7,572 bases of DNA, taken from Bacteroidota bacterium (GTDB lineage: Bacteria; Bacteroidota; Bacteroidia; Flavobacteriales_D; Crocinitomicaceae). This document shows, piece by piece, positions 1-6,135 of this stretch. The position numbers and the translations under genes are program-made. Position 1 is the stretch's first letter. Each line of letters opens with the position of its first letter. Location of the stretch: the NCBI GenBank assembly GCA_018825925.1, contig JAHKAT010000273.1:1-7572 (forward strand). Reading direction: 5' to 3'. The notes below the pieces were generated by a model that saw only the letters and a program-made list of their open reading frames with translations, was not told the origin of the DNA and ran no database searches.

Positions 1-687
1 AACAGCTTCTCTTTTAACTTTTCCGTTTTCATCCTTCTCGCCTTTCGGGCTATCAATATATTCCGTTTTAGTTCCAAAAAATACTGGTATTGGCAAAAAC
101 TTACAGTACTTATCTAAAATTCCTTGAATTCTTGTTTTTTCTAAGAATTCTTCAGAATCATCCGCAATACTTAAAACGATTTCTGTACCTCTATCCGATT
201 TTTCAATTTCAGTCAATGTAAATTCTGGTGTTCCATTACTCTCCCATTCTACAGCTTGAGATCCAGGCACATGAGACAAAGTGCGAATTTTCACACTTTT
301 AGCAACCATAAATGCAGAATAAAAACCAAGACCGAAATGGCCAATGATTTGTTCAGCACCTTCTTTTCCTTCATATTTTTTCACAAACTCCTCAGCCCCA
401 GAGAAAGCTATTTGATTGATGTATTTGTCAATTTCTACATCTGTCATCCCAATTCCATTGTCTTTTATGGTAAGGGTTTTTTCTTCCTTGTTCAGAATAA
501 CCTCAACTCGAAGGTCTCCTAATTCACCTGTAAATTCACCCGTCTTGCTTAAAACCTTCATTTTTTGTGAAGCATCTACAGCATTCGAAACCAATTCTCT
601 CAGGAATATCTCGTGATCTGAGTATAAAAAACGTTTGATAATTGGAAATATATTTTCCGTTTGAACATTAATTTGACCCGTTTTCAT
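1..687 (-). CDS. htpG: HtpG (Hsp90-family ATP-dependent chaperone), N-terminal part, truncated by window edge
   Basis: Cytosolic Hsp90 chaperone that helps fold and remodel client proteins under stress. Only the first 229 codons are present; the frame is open to base 1. The visible part is the GHKL ATPase domain. It starts MKTGQINVQTENIFPIIKRF and shows all Bergerat-fold motifs: E31, N35 and D38 in the ELVSNAVDA helix, DNGIGM at 76-81, the ATP-lid-to-glycine-loop GHFGLGFYS at 116-124, and RGTEI with T168. The ATG at 685-687 gives the N-terminus usual in Bacteroidota HtpG. No Shine-Dalgarno sequence precedes it, only an A-rich leader. A sigma-54-like promoter match and two dyads lie just upstream. 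Middle and C-terminal dimerisation domains are outside the window. Identity is secure; I see no frameshift or missing catalytic residue. Confidence 0.97.
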   Translation of the reverse strand, partial: MKTGQINVQTENIFPIIKRFLYSDHEIFLRELVSNAVDASQKMKVLSKTGEFTGELGDLRVEVILNKEEKTLTIKDNGIGMTDVEIDKYINQIAFSGAEEFVKKYEGKEGAEQIIGHFGLGFYSAFMVAKSVKIRTLSHVPGSQAVEWESNGTPEFTLTEIEKSDRGTEIVLSIADDSEEFLEKTRIQGILDKYCKFLPIPVFFGTKTEYIDSPKGEKDENGKVKREAV

Positions 688-713
688 GTATTTTTATTTT
701 TTCTCTCACAAAG

Positions 714-729
714 TCAAGGATTGTGCCAA
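714..729 (-). promoter_or_regulatory. Candidate sigma-54-like -24/-12 promoter for htpG
   Basis: On the minus strand this reads TTGGCACAATCCTTGA. The sigma-54 consensus is TGGCAC-N5-TTGC, so the -24 half and the spacing match exactly, while the -12 GC is GA here. A start about 12 bases downstream of the -12 element falls near 702, giving a leader of roughly 15 bases before the htpG ATG. The match is seen directly; its use by RpoN is inference, since neither rpoN nor an enhancer-binding activator is in the window. A primary-sigma promoter elsewhere in the gap remains possible. Confidence 0.42.
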
Positions 730-739
730 GGGAAAAATA

Positions 740-776
740 TGACAACTTGTCTATAATTTTGACAGAAAGACTGTCA
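740..776. promoter_or_regulatory. Two TGACA/TGTCA dyads between htpG and the divergent operon (putative operator or activator sites)
   Basis: Two inverted repeats sit next to each other. GACAA-C-TTGTC spans 741-751. A perfect TGACAG-5-CTGTCA spans 760-776. Their left half-sites (TGACA at 740 and 760) are exactly 20 bp apart, about two helical turns. They lie upstream of the sigma-54-like element with respect to htpG, about 42-68 bp from its predicted start, and also upstream of the gene at 819. There is no CIRCE (HrcA) element. Protein binding is inferred from symmetry and phasing alone, and the sites could serve either gene. Confidence 0.42.
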
Positions 777-818
777 TTTTCGAATGAATCGTCAATTATA
801 AATGCGCTCTAGAGCCTA

Positions 819-2273
819 ATGATTATTTCAATATCCTTTTTCATTCTTTTCACTTTTTTAGTGCTTTTCATTTCTAAAAAAATGAAGCTCAATTTACCAA
901 AGTGGCTTGTATTGAGTAGTTGGGGGATTAAACTTTTGGCAGCTTTTGCCTTCTATTGGGTCTACTCCTCTCACTATGGCGAAGGTGAATTAACCCAAGA
1001 TGCTGGTGCTTATATCGGTGAGGCTGAACGACTAAACTCTATACGAGCTGATTCTTTTGATGACTATTCTATCTTAATATTTAACAGAAATGGCACCGAC
1101 CATTTAATTCATAAGTACTTTCATTCCATAGATAATTCACGATTTTCGAGGAATGATGATCCGCTGGGAGAAACTAGAAATCATATTCGCGCACTTTCTT
1201 TCCTTTTAACATTGACTCTTGGCAACAAAACTGGCCTATGGCTCGCTTTATTGTTCTTGAATCTAATCTCCCTTTTCTATTTATTTAAAAAATTAAATGA
1301 AAAAAGCGATGTTTCGAATTTGACCTTCTTTTTATTCTTGACACCTAGTTTAATTTTCTGGACTTCCTCACCTTTAAAAGAATCATTAACGCTCTCTGGC
1401 TTGGCATTGGTTTTTTCCTTTGCTTTAAGTGCTCAGAAAAAATGGACTAATTGGCTTTTACTTGCACTTGGCTGCGTTTTGATCTTAATTACAAAATCAT
1501 ATTTACTTGGTTTGATTGGAGTCTCTTTTGCAGGAAGTCTATTGTTTTATAGTTTGAAGGCAAGAAAATATTCAATCATAGCTTTAGTTGTAGGTTTCTT
1601 TATAATTTCAGTATTTGCTGGATTTCCAACTAAATTATTGAATACTATAAACAACAAACAATTGGATTTTAAAAACATTATAAAAGGTGGCATTCATTTA
1701 AAAAATGACACTACTTATTTTTATTTACCTTATAAAAAAAGAACTATTTTAAAACCTATTGACTCTACAAATCAAATCGTATTAATAGAACCAACTAGCG
1801 CAGATGTGATTCCTTTTTCTGTGAAAAAGGCAACTGGGAAATCAAAATTAAATGCATTCATTGATACCCTTGAACTTACTTATTGTGAAAAAGAGAGTGC
1901 TTCAAGCTTTGAAATCATGAATATAGATAGCGCTTGGGACAAACTCTTTTTCAGTGCCCCTTTTGCAATCATCAACACTTTTTTTAGACCATTTCTTAAT
2001 TTTAAGGAGATTAATTTTCGCGATGTTTTGTTATTTATAGAGAACATCTTTTTTGTTTTGTTGTTATACTTCGGGATTTGGAAGACTTTAAAAAACAATG
2101 CAATGACGCAGTACCTCGTTTTTGGACTACTCCTTTTTATAGTCTTCACCTCCTTGCTCATCGGTTGGATTACTCCTGTATCAGGTGCTATAGTCCGTTA
2201 CAAGATTCCGATATATTTAGCCATAATTACCGTTTATCTCTTAACTTTAAAAACAAAATCAGTAAATGACTAA
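819..2273 (+). CDS. Polytopic inner-membrane protein, GT-C glycosyltransferase-like (function unproven)
   Basis: A 484-residue integral membrane protein with about 10-11 hydrophobic segments, roughly at 2-18, 28-49, 125-156, 165-180, 187-204, 210-226, 228-245, 250-268, 400-421, 430-450 and 463-477. After the first helix pair comes a hydrophilic loop with an acidic QDAGAYIGEAERL segment (60-72), where GT-C enzymes carry their catalytic Asp. Other landmarks are LTPSLIFWTSSPLKES (174-189) and GWITPVSGAIVRYKIP (449-464), which resemble recurrent motifs of uncharacterised Bacteroidota membrane proteins near polysaccharide or GT39-like genes. Residues 270-400 form a large, mostly soluble insertion, probably extracytoplasmic. 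Its last 8 bases overlap the next gene, so it heads a coupled operon. Glycosyl or lipid-linked sugar transfer is an inference from architecture; a polymerase-like or purely structural role is also possible. Confidence 0.8.
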   Translation: MIISISFFILFTFLVLFISKKMKLNLPKWLVLSSWGIKLLAAFAFYWVYSSHYGEGELTQDAGAYIGEAERLNSIRADSFDDYSILIFNRNGTDHLIHKYFHSIDNSRFSRNDDPLGETRNHIRALSFLLTLTLGNKTGLWLALLFLNLISLFYLFKKLNEKSDVSNLTFFLFLTPSLIFWTSSPLKESLTLSGLALVFSFALSAQKKWTNWLLLALGCVLILITKSYLLGLIGVSFAGSLLFYSLKARKYSIIALVVGFFIISVFAGFPTKLLNTINNKQLDFKNIIKGGIHLKNDTTYFYLPYKKRTILKPIDSTNQIVLIEPTSADVIPFSVKKATGKSKLNAFIDTLELTYCEKESASSFEIMNIDSAWDKLFFSAPFAIINTFFRPFLNFKEINFRDVLLFIENIFFVLLLYFGIWKTLKNNAMTQYLVFGLLLFIVFTSLLIGWITPVSGAIVRYKIPIYLAIITVYLLTLKTKSVND

Positions 2274-3027
2274 TTCATATATTTTCATTACAGGGGCAAC
2301 CTCCGGATTTGGTGAAGCTACTGCACGATTATACGCTCAAAATGGATTCGACCTAATATTAACAGGAAGGCGGAAAGAACGTTTACAGATTTTGGCCGAT
2401 GATCTTGTTTCAAAACACTCCGTAAAAGTGGAGATTTTGACATTTGATGTAAGAGATTTTGCAACTTGTGAAGCCTCAATCACGTCTTTAAACCAGTCAG
2501 TTTTATCGAATATTTCCGTTTTAGTCAATAATGCTGGTTTAGCGGTAGGTCGAAATACTATTGATGATGGACTACTCGAAGATTGGGACAGAATGATTGA
2601 CACCAACCTAAAAGGACTTTTAAACGTTAGTAAATGCATTATCCCATATATGAAAAGCAATAAAATAGGACATATTATAAACATCGGCTCTATTGCTGGC
2701 AAGGAAGTATATCCTGAAGGCAATGTATATTGCGCTTCAAAACATGCTGTTAATGCGATCAGTCAGGCCATGCGAATTGACTTGTTGAAATACAACATTA
2801 GAGTAGGTCATATTGCCCCTGGTGCTGCAGAAACTGAATTTTCACTGGTGCGCTTTAAGGGTGACGAATCCAAGGCAAAAGCTGTCTACAATGGATTTAC
2901 ACCTCTTCAGGCTCAAGATATAGCTGAAACCATTTATTTTATGACTTCCCGACCTTCCCATGTCAATATTAACGATCTAGTAATCATGCCTACAGCTCAA
3001 GCTAGCTCACAGATTTTTCACAAATGA
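2266..3027 (+). CDS. ydfG: Short-chain dehydrogenase/reductase, YdfG-like (NADP-dependent 3-hydroxy acid dehydrogenase type)
   Basis: A cytosolic classical SDR of 253 residues, close to the 248 of E. coli YdfG, which oxidises 3-hydroxy acids and L-allo-threonine and reduces malonic semialdehyde. The Rossmann glycine motif TGATSGFG is at 9-16. Basic residues R35/R36 follow strand 2 and favour NADP(H). NNAG is at 88-91, N114 in DTNLKG, and the catalytic S142, Y155 and K159 are all present. The C-terminal TEFSLVRFKGD (190-200) and PSHVNIN segments are strongly YdfG-like. Its ATG lies inside the end of the membrane-protein gene (8-bp overlap), and its TGA overlaps the next start by 4 bp (ATGA), which indicates translational coupling. 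Family assignment is firm. The real substrate is unknown, and the envelope-related neighbours leave a sugar or lipid substrate possible. Confidence 0.9.
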   Translation: MTNSYIFITGATSGFGEATARLYAQNGFDLILTGRRKERLQILADDLVSKHSVKVEILTFDVRDFATCEASITSLNQSVLSNISVLVNNAGLAVGRNTIDDGLLEDWDRMIDTNLKGLLNVSKCIIPYMKSNKIGHIINIGSIAGKEVYPEGNVYCASKHAVNAISQAMRIDLLKYNIRVGHIAPGAAETEFSLVRFKGDESKAKAVYNGFTPLQAQDIAETIYFMTSRPSHVNINDLVIMPTAQASSQIFHK

Positions 3028-4883
3028 CTTTACTTAAAAAAATATATATTTTGAATTTACAATTAAGGAGTATTCCTATTGTTTTTGCCCTTTGGCTCTT
3101 ATCATTCAGTGCTCAGGCTGCCCACATTGTTGGTAGCGAAGTTAGTTATCGATATCTTGGTGGAAACGAATACGAAGTAACTTTCAATATTATTCGAGAT
3201 GCCAATAGTGGTGGCGCACCTTTTGATAATCCTTTAACATACACAGTCCGAAGAATAGGCGTAGACACTGTCATTATGAATCGCAATGTTACCGTGTCTA
3301 ATGTTACTCAAGTACCTGCCTCTAATGGAGATCCTTGTGTTATTCCTCCGCCCAATTACATTATTCAACTAGGAACTTATGTAGACACCATCACTTTGCC
3401 TTTCGATCCTGTGGGCTATTATGTTACTTATCAACGTTGCTGTTGGGCCAATGATATTTTAAACATTGTCAATCCATCTAATACGGGTTTAACGGTCACC
3501 ACTCAAATCCCCGGCACCAATCTCGTAGCATCTCAAAATTCATCTCCAAAATTCAAAGCACTGCCGCCTATAGTTATCTGTACGAATAAAGAATTTGTGC
3601 ATGACTATTCCGCCAATGACTCGAATGCTGATTCTTTGGCATACAAACTTTGCGACCCTTTAGCGTATGCAGGAGGTGGAAACAACTCTCCCAATCCCGA
3701 TTTGCCAAGACCATACGCTCCAGTAAACTGGGTGAACGGTTATAGCGCCACTTTACCCTTTGGGGCGCAATCTCCTGTAGCACTTGACGTGAATACTGGA
3801 TTGTTTAGTTTTACCCCTGTAATTATCGGTCGACATTTAGCTAGCGTTTGTATAGAAGAATGGCGAAATGGAATTTTAATTAATGAAAAAAGTAGTATTG
3901 TAAATTTCGAAGTTCAAAATTGTACACAAGCTATCCCATTTGAAATTCAATTAAAAAACGAAGGGATTGTTGTTGGAGGAGAAGGAACTGGAACAGATCC
4001 TAATACAATAAAAATACTTTCAGAAGATTGCGGTGTGCATTTTTTAGAATTTTCAAGAACTGTTGACACTACTGAGGTTACACTTTATATCGACATTGTA
4101 GGAACGGTAACAGTTGGCGTTGATATTCCTGATTATCCAGATTCTATTGTTATCCCAAAAGGAACTAAAGATTCCGCAATTGCTATTTATGCTTTTTATG
4201 ATGGGATCAATGAGCCTACTGAAAATTTTGTTTTCTCCCTGCGCTATTTCAATCCATGTTCGGGGGAATTTGATACCATTTCAAGTTTATATGTAGTCTA
4301 TGATTACAGGAAGTTATTGGCCACTGTCGAAAGAGATAGCATAAACTTCTGTCCTGAATTGGGGGAATTTATTCAAATAACGGGCAATGTTACTCAAGGT
4401 ATACCTCCCTATCAATACGACTGGTATTCTCCTGCAACTGAATTTCTTCCAGATGTGCCTTCGTTTCAAATTGGTGATGGAGTATTGTCTGAACCGGCAA
4501 CACCTTTTTACTTTACAGTTACTGATCAGTGTATGAAAGACACAATATCACCAACAATAATGGTTTATGATCAATGTCCAATAATAGTTCCCAATGTAAT
4601 CACTTTAAATGGGGATTATATTAACGATGTTTTTGTAATTAAAAATCTAGAGGATTATGACGCTGTCAAAATAAAAATCTTCAACCGATGGGGTAAATTG
4701 TTATATCAAAACGACGAGTATAAAAACAATTGGACTGTTGAACACAAAGATGGAACTCCGCTAATTGCCGGTATTTATTATTATCAAGTAGAAGTCGTAA
4801 ATAGCAGCAAATACGAATATGACGACAATGGTAGAACTATTTATCAAGCTACCGGGTTTTTCCATGTATTAACCATTGAGTAA
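3024..4883 (+). CDS. Secreted or surface protein with T9SS type-B (gliding-motility-associated) C-terminal sorting domain
   Basis: A 619-residue exported protein. The N-terminus has Lys residues, a hydrophobic stretch at about 17-29 and a probable signal peptidase site after AQA (30-32), leaving a mature start AHIVGSEVSYRYLGG. That start, the RCCWANDILNIVNPS segment (138-152) and DVNTGLFSFTP (255-265) recur in large PKD-type adhesin-like proteins of Bacteroidota. A Calx-beta-like stretch ends with YDGINEPTENF (392-402). A PKD/SprB-like module lies near 440-515. The end, from about 518, has PNVITLNGDYINDVF, KIKIFNRWGKLLYQ and AGIYYYQVEV, the gliding-motility C-terminal domain read by the type IX secretion system. 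The protein is probably carried across the outer membrane and anchored or released there. It is last in the operon, followed by the terminator palindrome. The ligand or role (adhesion, matrix) is unknown. No catalytic domain is visible. Confidence 0.9.
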   Translation: MTLLKKIYILNLQLRSIPIVFALWLLSFSAQAAHIVGSEVSYRYLGGNEYEVTFNIIRDANSGGAPFDNPLTYTVRRIGVDTVIMNRNVTVSNVTQVPASNGDPCVIPPPNYIIQLGTYVDTITLPFDPVGYYVTYQRCCWANDILNIVNPSNTGLTVTTQIPGTNLVASQNSSPKFKALPPIVICTNKEFVHDYSANDSNADSLAYKLCDPLAYAGGGNNSPNPDLPRPYAPVNWVNGYSATLPFGAQSPVALDVNTGLFSFTPVIIGRHLASVCIEEWRNGILINEKSSIVNFEVQNCTQAIPFEIQLKNEGIVVGGEGTGTDPNTIKILSEDCGVHFLEFSRTVDTTEVTLYIDIVGTVTVGVDIPDYPDSIVIPKGTKDSAIAIYAFYDGINEPTENFVFSLRYFNPCSGEFDTISSLYVVYDYRKLLATVERDSINFCPELGEFIQITGNVTQGIPPYQYDWYSPATEFLPDVPSFQIGDGVLSEPATPFYFTVTDQCMKDTISPTIMVYDQCPIIVPNVITLNGDYINDVFVIKNLEDYDAVKIKIFNRWGKLLYQNDEYKNNWTVEHKDGTPLIAGIYYYQVEVVNSSKYEYDDNGRTIYQATGFFHVLTIE

Positions 4884-4892
4884 AAAAATTAG

Positions 4893-4936
4893 GACCAAAA
4901 AAAAGCGATTTGAATTCAAATCGCTTTTTTTTGGTC
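4893..4936. terminator. Bidirectional intrinsic terminator; perfect 44-bp palindrome
   Basis: The two 22-base arms are exact reverse complements with no central spacer. The central hexamer is GAATTC (4912-4917). The inner stem GCGATTTGAATTCAAATCGC (4905-4924) is flanked by A8 on the left and T8 on the right, then GACC/GGTC. Read from either strand it gives a GC-containing hairpin followed by a U-run. It lies 9 bp past the stop at 4883 and 12 bp past the opposing stop at 4949, exactly between two convergent genes, so it should end both transcripts. Confidence 0.92.
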
Positions 4937-4948
4937 AATTTCTCTGGA

Positions 4949-5398
4949 TTATTCCTCTAGCACATTTCCTTTGATAGTCAAAACAATTGGTTCAGGTTGA
5001 ACATTGGTTTTAACAGTAATCGTTTTTTCAAAAGCTCCAATTCTAAAAGTATCATATTTAACAGATATTTCTGATTTCTCACCTGGGGCAATTGGTTGAT
5101 CTGGTTTGCTTGCTGTTGTGCATCCACAACTAGTAATTACGTCTTGAATTAAAATTGGTGTTTTACCGGTGTTTTTAAAAGTAAAAGTAAAACGATCGTT
5201 GGTTCCTTTCGCAATATTTGAACGTTCGATTAGTGTTTGATCAAAAGAAATAGGCTTTGCTGGCTCAGCAGGCTTAGGAGCTTCTTTCGCGATAGCTTTT
5301 GAAGGAGCCTTCTTTTTAACTGTATTTGTCTTTTGTGCCTGTCCGAAAACGACAGAAGTTGAAATTAGCACAGTTGCGATTAAAATTATTTTTTTCAT
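4949..5398 (-). CDS. Exported DUF1573-family protein
   Basis: A 149-residue protein with a signal peptide: MKK, hydrophobic core to about residue 17, probable cleavage after VFG (17-19), mature start at Q20. A low-complexity Lys/Ala/Pro-rich linker follows (about 22-50). The rest is one immunoglobulin-like beta-sandwich of the DUF1573 type: SFDQTLIERSNIAKGT, then FTFKNTGKTPILIQDVITS, the conserved CGCT (91-94), IAPGEKSEISVKYDT and a final TVKTNVQP...IKGNV strand pair. Location is most likely periplasmic; there is no lipobox Cys and no T9SS domain. DUF1573 proteins are abundant in Bacteroidota and their molecular function is not established. The gene is transcribed alone on the minus strand, downstream of the Nudix gene by 103 bp, and ends at the shared terminator. 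The start codon is the only one that gives a proper signal peptide. Confidence 0.9.
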   Translation of the reverse strand: MKKIILIATVLISTSVVFGQAQKTNTVKKKAPSKAIAKEAPKPAEPAKPISFDQTLIERSNIAKGTNDRFTFTFKNTGKTPILIQDVITSCGCTTASKPDQPIAPGEKSEISVKYDTFRIGAFEKTITVKTNVQPEPIVLTIKGNVLEE

Positions 5399-5501
5399 GT
5401 TTTGATAATTATAAAGTAAATTTTAGCTTTTCTATTATTGAATTCAAGATTACGACAAAAGTTGCAAGTTTTTACGATTTTAACTTAAATTTAATTCGAG
5501 T

Positions 5502-6128
5502 CTAATCAATTTCTATACCTTCCTTTTCAAAATATTCGTGCATTACGTCCAAAATGGAAGCAAAAGTATTTTCCTTTACTTTAAATAAATCATCTGCTTT
5601 AAACCATTTAACCTTTGTAATACCTTCATCAATCTGCCCTTTTAAAATTTCATCACCGAGGTATTCCATAGCATACCAATAGGTTCTTTTAATAGTCGGG
5701 CGATCTTTTAATTTATAGGTATGATAAGTCGTAGTGATCAAATGACTTACGATTGGATTGGTAATCCCGCATTCTTCTTCAATCTCTCGCACTGCTCCAA
5801 TGGCAGGTGATTCACCTGCATCGAGTTTACCTTTTGGAATATCCCAAAATCCGTTTCTCTTAATGAATAAAAAACGATTCTCTTTTTTAACAATTCCGCC
5901 TGCAGCTTCTATAAAATCAAAAGCCTCAAATAACTTTGCAAAGGTACTTTCAGGATGACTGGTGATTATATATACTGGATTGAAATTCTTCACTTTATCG
6001 GTCCATGCAAACAATGCTTCACGAAAGGTCTTCGTGTGATTAGAATGAATGACCACTGCGTTTTTTGTATCCTCAGGAAGATCTGTCCCTATAATTAAGG
6101 GAGTGTTATCGATAAAAACTTTGTACAT
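5502..6128 (-). CDS. Nudix hydrolase with an N-terminal extension
   Basis: Nudix enzymes hydrolyse nucleoside diphosphate-linked compounds (NTPs, sugar or cofactor nucleotides) with a divalent metal. This 208-residue protein carries a complete Nudix box at residues 100-122, with G100, E106, R114, E115, E118, E119 and G121 all fitting GX5EX7REUXEEXGU. Just before it is FWDIPKG. About 75 residues precede the catalytic fold (AAGGIV at 75-80); they resemble the extension in flavobacterial relatives starting MYKVF. I therefore chose the ATG at 6126-6128. The frame also has an ATG at 6135-6137 (MAQMYK), overlapping the pyrE start, and is open further upstream into pyrE, which is unlikely to be coding. 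The substrate cannot be told from the sequence. The gene is divergent from pyrE, which hints at a nucleotide-related role only by position. Confidence 0.92.
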   Translation of the reverse strand: MYKVFIDNTPLIIGTDLPEDTKNAVVIHSNHTKTFREALFAWTDKVKNFNPVYIITSHPESTFAKLFEAFDFIEAAGGIVKKENRFLFIKRNGFWDIPKGKLDAGESPAIGAVREIEEECGITNPIVSHLITTTYHTYKLKDRPTIKRTYWYAMEYLGDEILKGQIDEGITKVKWFKADDLFKVKENTFASILDVMHEYFEKEGIEID

Positions 6129-6131
6129 TTG
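6124..6131 (+). promoter_or_regulatory. Candidate -7 element (TAnnTTTG) of pyrE
   Basis: TACATTTG matches the Bacteroidota -7 consensus TAnnTTTG at every fixed base and ends 4 bp before the pyrE ATG (6136). A start a few bases downstream would fall on or next to the initiation codon, so the transcript would be nearly leaderless. No convincing TTTG -33 element is found 19-21 bp upstream, so the match may be chance. Confidence 0.3.
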
Positions 6132-6135
6132 CGCC

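Noticed and set aside
256..616. Plus-strand open frames of 88 and 66 codons
   Set aside because: They lie antisense to htpG, whose full GHKL motifs are intact; their translations show no domain and no plausible start context.
754..761. TAATTTTG as a -7 box for the operon at 819
   Set aside because: It fits TAnnTTTG, but no TTTG or TTG lies 19-21 bp upstream and it overlaps the dyad; left unannotated.
1880..2269. Minus-strand frame at 1880-2161 and plus-strand frame at 2078-2269 within the membrane-protein gene
   Set aside because: Both are shadows of a well-supported 484-residue frame and resemble no family.
2337..2723. 128-codon minus-strand frame
   Set aside because: It is antisense to the dehydrogenase, which has all SDR catalytic residues.
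3574..4296. Minus frame at 3574-3783 and plus frame at 4114-4296
   Set aside because: They are shadows inside the T9SS-substrate gene, without signal peptide or recognisable domain.
5399..5501. Search for a terminator or promoter between the Nudix and DUF1573 genes
   Set aside because: Only weak AT-rich symmetry (around TTAAATTTAA and TTGCAA) and no convincing -33/-7 pair; nothing supportable.
6049..6135. Upstream extension of pyrE by 29 codons
   Set aside because: It overlaps the conserved N-terminus of the Nudix gene, and Bacteroidota PyrE normally begins at the MIF start at 6136.
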